Shown: piece after piece, positions 9,046 to 17,666 of the stretch
Position numbering within the stretch: the first letter of the stretch is position 1
Layout: the number at the start of each line of letters is the position of its first letter
Assembly: GCF_035607555.1 (NCBI RefSeq)
Contig: NZ_JAVHWZ010000002.1
Span: 1 to 64,000 of the forward strand
Source: Candidatus Bealeia paramacronuclearis
GTDB taxonomy: Bacteria > Pseudomonadota > Alphaproteobacteria > UBA9655
Direction: 5' to 3'
Length of the DNA stretch: 64,000 nucleotides
Made by a program: the position numbers and the translations under genes
The notes under the pieces: generated by a model
The model's database searches: none
What the model was told of the DNA's origin: nothing
Seen by the model: only the letters and a program-made list of their open reading frames with translations

Positions 9046-10491
9046 ATGTTGAAAAAAACAATCACACTTATTGAAGGCGATGGCGTTGGGCCTGAGGTTA
9101 CGGGTGCTGCACGGCGCATTATTGAGGCTTCGGGAGCCCCTGTAGAATGGGAAATTTGTTTGGCAGGTGCGAAAGTTTTTAAAATGGGAGATTCCTCTGG
9201 TGTGCCAGAGGAGACGATTAATTCCATCAAAAGAAATAAAGTAGCCTTAAAGGGGCCCCTTGAGACGCCTGTGGGATTTGGTGAAAAAAGCGCGAATGTC
9301 ACTATTCGTAAACTTTTTGAAACCTACGCTAATGTGCGTCCTGTGCGAGAGATTCCAGGAATTCAAACGCCTTTTTCAGGACGCCATATTGATATGGTGA
9401 TTGTACGCGAGAATGTGGAAGACCTTTATGCGGGCATTGAATATATGCAAACGCCAGGGGTAGCCCAAGGCCTTAAAATTATCACGCGTAAAGGTTGTGA
9501 GAAAATTGCACGCTATGCTTTTGAATTGGCGCGCGCAGAAGGCCGAAAACTTGTGCATTGTGCGACAAAGTCCAATATCATGAAATTAACCGAGGGTCTT
9601 TTAAAAAAGACATTTGAGGAAGTTGCCAAAGATTATCCTGAAATTGAAGCCAAGCACATCATCATTGATAATTGTGCTCATCAATTGGTGATTAAGCCTG
9701 AAGCGTTTGATGTGATTGTCACCACAAACTTGAATGGCGATATTATCAGCGATTTGGCCTCAGGTCTTGTGGGAGGGCTTGGAATTGCACCAGGCTCTAA
9801 CATTGGAGATGAAGTGGCAATCTTTGAGGCGGTTCATGGTTCAGCCCCTGATATTGCAGGCAAAGGCATTGTAAATCCTACCGCGGTCATTCTCTCAAGC
9901 GTTTTGATGCTCAGGCACATGGGGCTCTTTGATTATGCGAATAAAATTGAGGAAGCTTTGGTTTATACGCTTGGTGAAACCAATATCAAAACCTCTGATT
10001 TGGATCCAAAAAATCCTGTCTCGACGACTGAGTTTACGGATGAGGTTATCAAGAACTTAGGGAAAAAGGCCAAAGATTGGGAAATTCGCTCCTGCAAACC
10101 TATTAAAATGCCGGTCGTTGATAAAAATCCTGATATGGTTAAGGTTGAAAATCGTCGCGTTGTGGGCGCCGATATTTTTATTGAATCGGATCTGGATGCT
10201 AATGCATTAGGAAAAAGTCTCGACGAGATTTCATTAGATTCAACATTAAGTCTCAAGATGATCTCCAACCGTGGTGTTCAAGTCTATCCACAAATTGCGG
10301 ATCAAAAACCAGATGTGGTGGATCATTGGCGTTGCCGATTTACTTTAGATGATGTGAAAGGTTGCTTACAAGATATTGACCTGGCGTCGCTCATGGCCAA
10401 AATTGGAACAGCGCATCGGTGGATGCATGTCGAGAAACTTAAAGAATTCGATGGTCATTCTGGGTTTACAAAAGCCCAAGGTGAGAATTAG
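9046..10491 (+). CDS. icd: Isocitrate dehydrogenase, Rickettsia type
   Basis: A TCA-cycle enzyme that oxidises isocitrate to 2-oxoglutarate. The isocitrate/isopropylmalate dehydrogenase core runs from residue 1 to about 330: LIEGDGVGPEV, TYANVRPVREIPG, IVRENVEDLYAGIEY, TNLNGDIISDLASG and AVHGSAPDIAGKGI. A family-specific C-terminal extension of about 130 residues brings the length to 481. This matches the long bacterial form known from Rickettsia rather than E. coli Icd (about 416). AAGGGG precedes the ATG and a hairpin terminator follows. Confidence 0.92.
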   Translation: MLKKTITLIEGDGVGPEVTGAARRIIEASGAPVEWEICLAGAKVFKMGDSSGVPEETINSIKRNKVALKGPLETPVGFGEKSANVTIRKLFETYANVRPVREIPGIQTPFSGRHIDMVIVRENVEDLYAGIEYMQTPGVAQGLKIITRKGCEKIARYAFELARAEGRKLVHCATKSNIMKLTEGLLKKTFEEVAKDYPEIEAKHIIIDNCAHQLVIKPEAFDVIVTTNLNGDIISDLASGLVGGLGIAPGSNIGDEVAIFEAVHGSAPDIAGKGIVNPTAVILSSVLMLRHMGLFDYANKIEEALVYTLGETNIKTSDLDPKNPVSTTEFTDEVIKNLGKKAKDWEIRSCKPIKMPVVDKNPDMVKVENRRVVGADIFIESDLDANALGKSLDEISLDSTLSLKMISNRGVQVYPQIADQKPDVVDHWRCRFTLDDVKGCLQDIDLASLMAKIGTAHRWMHVEKLKEFDGHSGFTKAQGEN

Positions 10492-10511
10492 GCATTGTTT
10501 TTTGCGAGAAG

Positions 10512-10546
10512 CGCAGTAATTTTTTAATTGGGATTGCTGCGTTTTT
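10512..10546 (+). terminator. Rho-independent terminator of icd
   Basis: The stem CGCAGTAAT with ATTGCTGCG is followed directly by TTTTT at 10542-10546. Confidence 0.75.
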
Positions 10547-10590
10547 CAAAAGTATTTTCATACGCTTTGCGGCGTGCAGATGTAGGTAAA

Positions 10591-11109
10591 TCACATTTTT
10601 GAGGATCCCTCATCTTTCAATAGCTTTTCTTTAACATCCGAACCCCAAAGAAATTGACCAACGCCTCCCGATTTGGGAACGACGCGGTGGCAGGGAATTA
10701 GAAGAGAGACGGGGTTGTGTCCAATGGCACTTCCAACAGCGCGCACAGCTTTTGGATTTTGAATCGTCTGGGCAATATCTTCATAGGTCTGGGTGTGTCC
10801 TTCAGGGATTTGAAGAAGCGCTTTCCAGACCTGATGCTGAAAAGGGGTGCCCATAACGCGACAAGAAAGGGGATACTTCTTTTGAATTTGCACTCCAAAA
10901 TTTTTGGCACGTGCATCGTCCCGATTTTCAAGATTTGTTTTAAACCTTTTTTCAAAATAGGTGTGGGCTTGATTAAAGGCCGAAGGCACGATCAAACCCA
11001 GTCCATACAAATGATCATCCTCAAAAACTAGAAATAAAGACTCCGAAATTCCATAGCTAAGGGGCGGGCAGGGGGCAGGCGTAATAAACTCGAAAGTAGG
11101 TTGTGCCAT
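10591..11109 (-). CDS. ogt: Methylated-DNA--protein-cysteine methyltransferase
   Basis: A suicide repair enzyme that moves the alkyl group from O6-methylguanine onto its own Cys. The active-site motif LIPCHRVVP places the acceptor at Cys140. The DNA-binding helix region TPFQHQVWKALLQIPEG and TYEDIAQTIQNPKAVRAVGSA is typical of Ogt/AGT. Its length of 172 is normal. It lies on the opposite strand to its neighbours and is probably monocistronic. Confidence 0.93.
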   Translation of the reverse strand: MAQPTFEFITPAPCPPLSYGISESLFLVFEDDHLYGLGLIVPSAFNQAHTYFEKRFKTNLENRDDARAKNFGVQIQKKYPLSCRVMGTPFQHQVWKALLQIPEGHTQTYEDIAQTIQNPKAVRAVGSAIGHNPVSLLIPCHRVVPKSGGVGQFLWGSDVKEKLLKDEGSSKM

Positions 11110-11193
11110 AAAAAAATCCTCTCAGATGATTGCGATAATGAGCACTCTTGATTAAACTTAAAGGAATTGCAACTTGAAAAGGATCACCCAAAA

Positions 11194-12399
11194 ATGTCTT
11201 TATTGGCCAAACGCATGCAGCTTATTAAACCGTCACCAACTCTTGCGGTGACCCAAAAAGCCGCTGAATTGCGGGCTGAAGGTAAAGACGTGATTGACCT
11301 TGGAGTGGGGGAGCCGGATTTTCCAACCCCCCTTCATATCATCGAGGAAGCCTATGCCGCCATGAAGCGCGGGGAAACACGCTATACGGCAGTTTCCGGA
11401 ACGGTAAATCTCAGAAAAGCCATTTGTGAAAAGTTTAGACGGGAAAATAACCTTGATTACACGCCCGATGAAGTTATTGTTTCAGCCGGGGCCAAGCATG
11501 TTCTTTTCGAAGCTTTTTTTGCCTCACTTAATCCCGGCGACGAGGTTATTATTCCTGCTCCTTATTGGGTTTCTTATCCGGACATGGTGTCTTTTGCCGA
11601 AGGACACCCTGTTTTTGTTAAATGTGATGATAGCCAAGATTTTAAAATCACGCCCCTACAATTGGACAAAGTCATCACGCCCAAGACAAAATGGCTTATT
11701 CTCAATTCTCCCAGCAATCCAACAGGTATGGCCTATTCAAAAGAGGAATTGGCGGCTTTGGGGGAGGTCCTCAAAAAACATCCTCACGTTTACATTATGA
11801 GCGATGATATTTACGAGCATCTCCTTTTTGAGGGACGCGCCTTTGCAACAATTGCCCAAGTCGTGCCCGAGCTCAAATTGCGTACGTTGACGGTGAATGG
11901 TACCTCCAAAGCCTATTCCATGACCGGATGGCGAATTGGCTATGCGGCAGGGCCCAAAGACATTATAAAGGCCATGACAACGCTTCAATCGCAAAGTACG
12001 TCTAATGCGTGCTCGATTGCTCAAGCGGCCACGATTGCAGCGCTTGCAGGGCCTACAGATTTTATTGCAGAGCGTACAAAAGCCTTTCAGGAACGGCGTG
12101 ATCGGGCCCTTGAAATTTTCTCAACGTGCCCTGATTTAAAATGTATTAAACCGCAAGGCGCGTTTTATCTTTTCCCGAATTGCGCGGGGGTCATCGGCAA
12201 AAAAACGCCGCAAGGTCAGATCATTTCCACAGACATGGACTATGCCAATTATTTGTTGGAGGAAGCCGGCGTGGCCGTGGTTCCAGGTACTGCTTTTGGA
12301 TTGTCTCCTTATTTTAGGCTTTCGACAGCTACGGCATTAAATGTTCTCGAAAACGCATGCACACGCATTGTTGCGGCTACAGGAAGGCTTCAGGGGTAA
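11194..12399 (+). CDS. aspC: Aspartate aminotransferase, class I
   Basis: A PLP-dependent transaminase linking aspartate/oxaloacetate with glutamate/2-oxoglutarate. PLP motifs are NSPSNPTGM, the cofactor Asp in MSDDIYEHLLF, and the Schiff-base Lys in NGTSKAYSMTGWRIGY. The arrangement fits the alphaproteobacterial subgroup (I-gamma type). The upstream TTG at 11167 is in frame, but ATG 11194 has AAAGGA at good spacing, giving 401 residues. The frame stays open for 43 codons beyond the TAA. Confidence 0.94.
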   Translation: MSLLAKRMQLIKPSPTLAVTQKAAELRAEGKDVIDLGVGEPDFPTPLHIIEEAYAAMKRGETRYTAVSGTVNLRKAICEKFRRENNLDYTPDEVIVSAGAKHVLFEAFFASLNPGDEVIIPAPYWVSYPDMVSFAEGHPVFVKCDDSQDFKITPLQLDKVITPKTKWLILNSPSNPTGMAYSKEELAALGEVLKKHPHVYIMSDDIYEHLLFEGRAFATIAQVVPELKLRTLTVNGTSKAYSMTGWRIGYAAGPKDIIKAMTTLQSQSTSNACSIAQAATIAALAGPTDFIAERTKAFQERRDRALEIFSTCPDLKCIKPQGAFYLFPNCAGVIGKKTPQGQIISTDMDYANYLLEEAGVAVVPGTAFGLSPYFRLSTATALNVLENACTRIVAATGRLQG

Positions 12400-12631
12400 A
12401 AGGATAAACAGGAGAATTTATGTCTTCGCCTTTATAATGAGTTCTGCTTCAAGCGGGATCTTCTTATCTTATCAAAATCCTATCGTCCCCACAGATATAG
12501 CTTGAAATATCAGGAGGAAATGACTGAATGGGCATTAAAGAAACATGATGATTCGTGGACGTAATGCTTTCTGTTTTTCATGAAGTGGGCTTTCCTCAAT
12601 ATCTAAGCGTACTGAGTTTCCAAAAAATTCG
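12400..12631. other. Intergenic stretch without a supported gene
   Basis: The aspC frame continues past its stop codon as 43 open codons to a TAA near 12555, with no recognisable similarity. An AGGAGG at 12513-12518 precedes only a 13-codon frame. The stretch may be eroded coding sequence. Confidence 0.4.
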
Positions 12632-12865
12632 TCATGGTGATTTACAAGCTAAGAGTACAGCTGTTGTGGAAAGCCCTGAGTTTTGGCATGTGCCGTTACG
12701 TGTTTGACCGTTTTCCTGATAAGAGCATGATGCACCAGAAGTCTTCAGTCCCTGACAGGCCGATATTGCAGGATGTATTGTAATGGGTGTCATCGCCTTG
12801 CACGACATTGTTAACCCACAAGAAAGGGCGGCGACAATCAGAGATAATTTGAAAACCTGTAGCAT
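12632..12865 (-). CDS. Small exported Cys-containing protein
   Basis: A 77-residue protein with a signal peptide (LSLIVAALSCGLTMSCKA) and a mature part of about 52 residues containing four Cys (ISACQG, GASCSY, NGTCQN, LLACKSP). The start is supported by AAGGAG eight bases before the ATG. I do not recognise the family. It resembles in plan the other short exported Cys proteins of this window. Confidence 0.7.
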   Translation of the reverse strand: MLQVFKLSLIVAALSCGLTMSCKAMTPITIHPAISACQGLKTSGASCSYQENGQTRNGTCQNSGLSTTAVLLACKSP

Positions 12866-13061
12866 GAGGTGTCTCCTTAAACGTTATTGATAAATTCAGT
12901 GTAATTCCAGATTATTAAAATAGTGTAAAAAAATGAAAGCTTGATGAATATTTCGAAATGAATTTGAATTAAAATTTATTATTTTTTAATATTTATTGAT
13001 TTATTATGGTAATGAGAGCAAAAACTTTGTTCTTTTTTTTAATTATTTTATGGAGGTTATT

Positions 13062-13244
13062 ATGTTTTATAAAACTTTACTTCTCTCTCTCTTTGTAGGT
13101 TCTGCATTGTTTTATCAACCCTATGATTTGAATGCTTCACCTGCTAAGGATGCTAAGAATGCTGGAAAGACAATCAAAGACGGGTGGAATGACAATGTGG
13201 CAGATCCAGTAAGTAATTTCTTCAATGGTCTTGGGGGAAAATAA
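13062..13244 (+). CDS. Small exported protein
   Basis: A 60-residue product from ATG 13062 with GGAGG at 13052. Residues 1 to about 28 form a signal peptide. The short mature part (SPAKDAKNAGKTIKDGW, then NDNVADPVSNFFNG) is mildly amphipathic and has no Cys. Function unknown. A strong hairpin at 13321-13356 may end the transcript. Confidence 0.65.
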   Translation: MFYKTLLLSLFVGSALFYQPYDLNASPAKDAKNAGKTIKDGWNDNVADPVSNFFNGLGGK

Positions 13245-13320
13245 CAGAATATTTTGATCTCTACAAAACTCTCAATGATTCATTTGTTTCTTTGAGTATA
13301 TAAAAAGTAAGTCCAGAAAG

Positions 13321-13356
13321 AAGAGACTCCACGGTGGCATGACTGTGGAGTTTCTT
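13321..13356 (+). terminator. 12-bp hairpin, possible terminator
   Basis: AAGAGACTCCAC pairs with GTGGAGTTTCTT over 12 bp (one G-U pair) around a 12-nt loop. There is no clean T-tract, so the terminator role is tentative. Confidence 0.45.
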
Positions 13357-13490
13357 GTGGGGGATCAAGAGATTTCATGCGGTGGATCTGTCCCTATCGT
13401 GGCCTTTAATTTTCAAGAATGAAAACTTGTGATCCTGTTTTTTTTAATTTTTCAATTTGTGCGCATTGTTTCTTTTTTCTTTCAAGTGAT

Positions 13491-13498
13491 TTAATTTC
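13491..13498. repeat. Target-site duplication, left copy
   Basis: TTAATTTC lies directly before the IS1-family left end and recurs at 14273-14280. Confidence 0.9.
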
Positions 13499-14272
13499 GA
13501 GACACTTAACTAAAGATAGATAACGTGATAAGATGGCTTATTTAAAGGGGGATAGGCCATGGAATGCAAGAAATGTAATTCAGTTCAGTATGTTAAGAAT
13601 GGAATGGTCAGAGGGATCCAACGCTACCGCTGTAAAAGCTGCGGCTGCAACTTCACAAATACACCTAAGCGCGGAAAGCCAGAGGCCATGAAAGCCTTGG
13701 CAATCCTTTTATATACATTGGGAAATGCAAGCTTTGGAATGATCGGAAAGGTTCTTAAAGTCAGTAATGTCGCTGTTTTGAAGTGGATTCGAAAAGAGGC
13801 AAAATCATTGGAAAGGCCTGCCGTTCCATCTGACCTTAAGCTCGTTCAAATCGACGAGATGTGGCATTACGTGAATGGAAAAAAAACAAAATTTGGATCT
13901 GGAAAGCCTTTGACCCTGTGTCAGGGCGAGTTATCTCCTGGACTTTGGGTCGCCGTGATGATCGAACAGCCAAAAGCTTAATCGACGAAATCGGCACGAG
14001 GGATCTCACTTTCATCACGGACGATTGGGAGGGATTTCATCGTCTAATTCCTGAACATCAACTTTTTACTGGCAAGGATTTAACCTACCCAATCGAGCAG
14101 GATAACAGCAACACACGTCATTATCTCGCGCGCTTTCGAAGGCGCTCCAAGGTCACGTCTCGAAGCCATGAAATGGTAGATCTTTCCTTACTTCTTCTTT
14201 ACCATCTCTCCAATCCTGAAGTCTTCAAAAAATATCTGGACTCTTTCTTATCTATCTTTAGTTAAGAGTCTC
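13499..14272 (+). mobile_element. IS1-family insertion sequence, apparently intact
   Basis: The 774-bp element is bounded by 25-bp inverted repeats: GAGACACTTAACTAAAGATA at the left and its match ending CTTTAGTTAAGAGTCTC at the right, differing at one position. An 8-bp direct repeat flanks it. Size, repeat length and duplication all fit IS1 (768 bp, 8-9 bp duplications). Confidence 0.93.
13559..14265 (+). CDS. IS1-family transposase, InsA/InsB' with -1 frameshift
   Basis: The first frame (13559-13981) has the InsA zinc ribbon (MECKKCNS and YRCKSCGCNF) and helix-turn-helix. The second frame, to 14265, carries the DDE catalytic part: VQIDEMWHYV, TFITDDWEGF and SRSHEMVDL. They meet at the run of eight A at 13879-13886: a -1 slip changes GKKTK to GKKNKIWIWKAFDP and gives a full IS1-type transposase. 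GGGGG lies before the ATG. Without slippage the shorter InsA-like product would act as repressor, as in IS1. Confidence 0.9.
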
Positions 14273-14280
14273 TTAATTTC
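14273..14280. repeat. Target-site duplication, right copy
   Basis: TTAATTTC repeats 13491-13498 exactly. Confidence 0.9.
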
Positions 14281-14798
14281 CTTATCTTTTTCTTCTCTGG
14301 CTTTTTCAGAATCATTGACAAATTTTACAGCCATTAATTTAACTGTCGTCACTCCCACCCCCACGCAGGACAATAAGTATATGTAATCTTTAGGCACAAT
14401 TGCTGCGATGAGTACACATCCATAGGCTAAAGTATCACAAGCTCTATCTGTAGTTTTTAATATGTTACGTACGATCTTTCCATTCCTGTCATAGGCTTTG
14501 AGAAATTCAAGATACTCTTCATCTTCCTGTGAAAAAATATCAATAATTTCTTCGGATGCGGATGGAGAGTGAGATGATTCTTTGTTTTCAATTGCAGATT
14601 CTAACTTCTTTTTTTTGGAGGGTTTGCGTGTTAATTGAGTATTTTCTATGGAATCTTCTTTTTTTTCACTTTCCATTGAAAACAATGTGTTGTTTGATGT
14701 GAATAAAAACAACAAAAGGCAAAATTGCAGAATTTTCTTCATAATCAAGGGCCTCGTTTTAAGTAAATAGTGCACATTTTAAGGGAATAAATATTAAA

Positions 14799-15881
14799 CA
14801 CGAGTTACGCAGTTTGCAGCAAAAGGGTGGGAATCTAAGCGAAAGACATGAGTTTTGTTATTTCTCTAGAGATATCATGCTTAATAACATCCCACTGCTG
14901 CTGATAAAAAGAGAAGCCTCCAGCAAGTCGTCTTTTAAATCTTTGAATCCAAGCCGAAATGGCAAGAAATATATGATTTCTTTGGGCTCGTCCCGTGCGA
15001 GACTGACAGCGTTCAAGACCGCATGTTTGCTTTAATTCCCGATGATAAACTTCGATTTTCCAACGCGATTTCATGACCAGTTCAATATGATCACGAGAGG
15101 GATTATCCCTATTGGTTCCGATATAATCCGTGCGACCGTTTTTGGCAACAAACCGGAAAACAGTAATCCATCCATATCCGCGTAAGTGAACTTTCAGTCC
15201 TTCATCTGGAATGTCCAGCTTTTCAAGAGTTTCTCCACGATTCACTTTCCTGTTTTTCTTCAACCCCATCACCCATGTCCAGCCTATGGATTCAATGGCC
15301 TTCAGATTATTCAAGCTCGAGTACCAAGCGTCTGCAACCACGTCATCCGGATTTATCCCTCTGTCTTGAGCCAGCTTTAACATTTCCCTGAAATGGTCAT
15401 TCTTGCTTTTGCCATCGCTGGCTTTATCATAAATACGATAATCAACAGGAATAGAGTCATGACTCCTCAGGCCATGCCATACCAAATTGACAAGACCTAT
15501 CCCCGCAATAACATCATGGGCATTCCCAGAATACTGATAATGCACAAGCTCTATCTTCTCGCTCCGATTTTTATCCAAAATTGTATCGTCACATACTAAA
15601 AAACAAGGTTCTTTCTTGTTAATAAGAGATTGAGTAAGATTCCACACTCCGCTCGGACGCAATGCACTAGAACTCAACCATCGATTGACGCTGTCATGCG
15701 ACAATGGAATCGGTGACACCTCCGAAAGTGCCAACCCTGAATAGCGCACACTGCTGGCTTGTAAAAATGAACGATAAAGTGATTTTGTGCATTTGTGTCG
15801 AGACATCATTTCTTCTCATTTAATAAATATTCCCTCTCACCTTATCTCTTCTCTCTTCTCCTGCAAACTGCGTAACTCGTG
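14799..15881 (-). mobile_element. 1083-bp insertion sequence, copy 1
   Basis: The ends are CACGAGTTACGCAGTTTGCA and its inverted copy ending CTCGTG. The flanks are the 5-bp direct repeat TTAAA (14794-14798 and 15882-15886). An element of exactly the same length and encoded protein lies at 57095-58177. This copy sits about 140 bp upstream of nuoA, pointing away from it. Confidence 0.95.
14835..15809 (-). CDS. DDE transposase (IS4/IS701-like)
   Basis: The 324-residue transposase has acidic residues consistent with an RNase H-like DDE core: CDDTILDK, VVADAWYSS and the WKIEVYHRELKQ segment, which resembles the Y-R-E signature of the IS4 superfamily. A Trp/Arg-rich C-terminus follows. Family placement within IS4/IS701 is tentative, since the 5-bp target duplication fits neither closely. 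The product is identical over all 324 residues to the copy at 57167-58141, so at least one transposition is recent. Confidence 0.92.
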   Translation of the reverse strand: MMSRHKCTKSLYRSFLQASSVRYSGLALSEVSPIPLSHDSVNRWLSSSALRPSGVWNLTQSLINKKEPCFLVCDDTILDKNRSEKIELVHYQYSGNAHDVIAGIGLVNLVWHGLRSHDSIPVDYRIYDKASDGKSKNDHFREMLKLAQDRGINPDDVVADAWYSSLNNLKAIESIGWTWVMGLKKNRKVNRGETLEKLDIPDEGLKVHLRGYGWITVFRFVAKNGRTDYIGTNRDNPSRDHIELVMKSRWKIEVYHRELKQTCGLERCQSRTGRAQRNHIFLAISAWIQRFKRRLAGGFSFYQQQWDVIKHDISREITKLMSFA

Positions 15882-16023
15882 TTAAAAAAGAATTAATAGA
15901 AAGTTTATGGTTTTCTGCTCTGCGTCATCTTGAATTAGTTAATTTTGAAGGTTTAATCGCATCACAACTTTTCGTAAAAATTCGCGTTTTCACCGTTTTC
16001 AATTGGAAAGAATGGGTGTATGA
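15882..16023 (+). promoter_or_regulatory. nuo operon leader region
   Basis: About 140 bp lie between the IS end and nuoA. It must hold the nuo promoter unless transcription starts in the IS. I cannot pick out a confident -35/-10 pair. No ORF is supported here. Confidence 0.4.
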
Positions 16024-16437
16024 ATGATTGAAACAATAACAGGCAGGATCCGTGCGTTGATTGAAGATATCAACCTGAGTTTTTTGAAAGAATATCTCCC
16101 CATTCTCATGTTTTTGGGAATTGCGTTGGGGCTTTCCCTGGCGCTTGTAATCGTTTCTTATATTCGTGGTGTGAAAAAACCGGACACGGAAAAACTCTCT
16201 CCTTATGAATGCGGATTTGAAGCGTTTAATGATGCGCGCATGAAATTTGATGTGAGATTTTATTTGGTTGCAATCCTTTTCATTATCTTTGATCTTGAAG
16301 TGGCATTCTTGTTCCCCTGGGCGATTTCGTTGGGAACATTGGGCGCTTTTGGCTTTTGGTCGATGATTGTCTTTTTGGGTGTTTTGACCGTTGGGTTTGT
16401 GTATGAATGGCGTAAAGGCGCTTTGGATTGGGAGTAA
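16024..16437 (+). CDS. nuoA: NADH-quinone oxidoreductase subunit A
   Basis: A 137-residue membrane subunit of complex I with three transmembrane helices. The conserved loop [19 protein letters not shown], whose Cys lies near the quinone site, is followed by [20 protein letters not shown] with the conserved acidic residues. It is the first gene of a 14-gene cluster in the usual order. nuoB starts two bases after its stop. Confidence 0.96.
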   Translation: MIETITGRIRALIEDINLSFLKEYLPILMFLGIALGLSLALVIVSYIRGVKKPDTEKLSPYECGFEAFNDARMKFDVRFYLVAILFIIFDLEVAFLFPWAISLGTLGAFGFWSMIVFLGVLTVGFVYEWRKGALDWE

Positions 16438-16439
16438 GG

Positions 16440-17012
16440 ATGACAGCTCAAAAGTTTCTCACGCCTGAAATGATTAATGCCGGGTATCAGCTCAATCCTC
16501 AACCTGTCAATTTAACCCAGGACCAACTTTTAACCGCCATTGGCGAAGAAGTGACCCAAAAGGGGTTTTTCGTCACAAAACTGGATGATATGGTCGCGTG
16601 GGCGCAAACGGGCTCCTTGTGGCCAATGACTTTTGGGTTGGCATGTTGTGCGGTTGAGATGATGCAAACGGCTGCCAGTCGGTACGATTTGGATCGGTTT
16701 GGCGTTGTTTTTCGACCAAGTCCTCGTCAATCGGATTTGATGATTGTGGCGGGAACTTTGACTAATAAAATGGCGCCCGCATTGCGGAAAGTTTACGATC
16801 AAATGGCTGAGCCGCGGTGGGTGATTTCCATGGGGTCTTGCGCCAATGGTGGCGGTTATTATCACTATTCCTATTCCGTTGTACGCGGATGTGATCGCAT
16901 TGTGCCCGTGGATGTGTATGTGCCTGGATGCCCGCCTACAGCTGAGGCTTTGCTTTACGGTATTATGCTTTTGCAACGCAAAATCAAAAGGGAGAAGCGC
17001 TTTTCGCGTTAG
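16440..17012 (+). CDS. nuoB: NADH-quinone oxidoreductase subunit B
   Basis: The peripheral-arm subunit holding cluster N2, the last iron-sulfur centre before quinone. The ligands are visible: the tandem Cys in [22 protein letters not shown] and [11 protein letters not shown]. An in-frame TTG lies at 16428, but ATG 16440 with TAAGG just before it gives the expected 190 residues. Confidence 0.96.
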   Translation: MTAQKFLTPEMINAGYQLNPQPVNLTQDQLLTAIGEEVTQKGFFVTKLDDMVAWAQTGSLWPMTFGLACCAVEMMQTAASRYDLDRFGVVFRPSPRQSDLMIVAGTLTNKMAPALRKVYDQMAEPRWVISMGSCANGGGYYHYSYSVVRGCDRIVPVDVYVPGCPPTAEALLYGIMLLQRKIKREKRFSR

Positions 17013-17015
17013 ATA

Positions 17016-17660
17016 ATGATGACCCTCAAATCCCAACTCAAAGACGAACTGAAGGACATAGGAGAGTTTATCTCCTCTGAGATTGGCACGGATATTCTCT
17101 CTTGGGAGCTTCTGCATTCTGAGCTCATTTTAATTGTGGAAGCACAGGCGATTTCACGGGTGCTGAGTTATTTGCGGGATTCTGAAGATTTACGTTTTAG
17201 TCTTTTGATGGATGTGTGCGGTGTGGATTACCTCGCTCGCGATCCACGCTTTGATGTGGTTTATAATCTTTTGAGCTTAAAACATAACTGCCGTATTCGT
17301 GTGAAATGTCAGATTCCTGAAGGCGTTCCTGTTCCTTCGGTTTCAGCCGTTTTCAGCAGTGCTGGTTGGTGGGAAAGAGAGACATTTGATCTTTTTGGAA
17401 TTCCCTTTGAAAATCATCCGGATTTAAGGCGTATCCTCACCGATTATGGATTTGTGGGGCATCCTTTGCGTAAAGATTTTCCCCTCTCCGGATATGTGGA
17501 AGTCCGCTATGATGAAGCGCAGAAGCGTGTGGTCTATGAGCCCGTGGAATTGCCGCAAGCTTTCCGGAATTTTGATTTTGAAAGCCCTTGGGAAGGCGTT
17601 CATGATGTTGTGGAACGGACCCATTCTCCTCTTCCTGGAGATGAGAAGGCTGTGGCTTAG
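17016..17660 (+). CDS. nuoC: NADH-quinone oxidoreductase subunit C
   Basis: The 214-residue hydrophilic subunit (30-kDa type), separate from NuoD as in mitochondria and other alphaproteobacteria and unlike the fused E. coli NuoCD. The signature [20 protein letters not shown] is complete, followed by [19 protein letters not shown]. It overlaps no neighbour; nuoD starts six bases downstream. Confidence 0.95.
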   Translation: MMTLKSQLKDELKDIGEFISSEIGTDILSWELLHSELILIVEAQAISRVLSYLRDSEDLRFSLLMDVCGVDYLARDPRFDVVYNLLSLKHNCRIRVKCQIPEGVPVPSVSAVFSSAGWWERETFDLFGIPFENHPDLRRILTDYGFVGHPLRKDFPLSGYVEVRYDEAQKRVVYEPVELPQAFRNFDFESPWEGVHDVVERTHSPLPGDEKAVA

Positions 17661-17666
17661 GAGTAA

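Larger units (their letters stand above)
13406..14742 (-). pseudogene. Exported membrane/coiled-coil protein split by an IS1-family element
   Basis: The 5' part (14742 down to 14273) encodes a signal peptide (MKKILQFCLLLFLF), a Lys/Glu/Ser-rich segment, a folded region DEEYLEFLKAYDRNGKIVR, two likely membrane segments (CVLIAAIVPKDYIYLLSC and the next) and the start of a coiled coil, EKAREEKDKEIK. The IS then supplies an artificial end (RLLTKDR, stop at 14248). Removing the element and one 8-bp target copy restores the frame into 13490-13406, giving SLERKKKQCAQIEKLKK and a natural stop (LEN). Intact length is about 184 residues from 14742. The family is not recognised. Start may instead be ATG 14775. 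Confidence 0.85.

Noticed and set aside
8841-9074. 77-codon frame upstream of icd
   Set aside because: AT-rich leader DNA; it overlaps the icd start and has no ribosome site.
12400-12555. Stop-codon readthrough extension of the aspartate aminotransferase
   Set aside because: 43 open codons follow in frame, but the upstream protein already has its normal family end and no recoding signal is seen.
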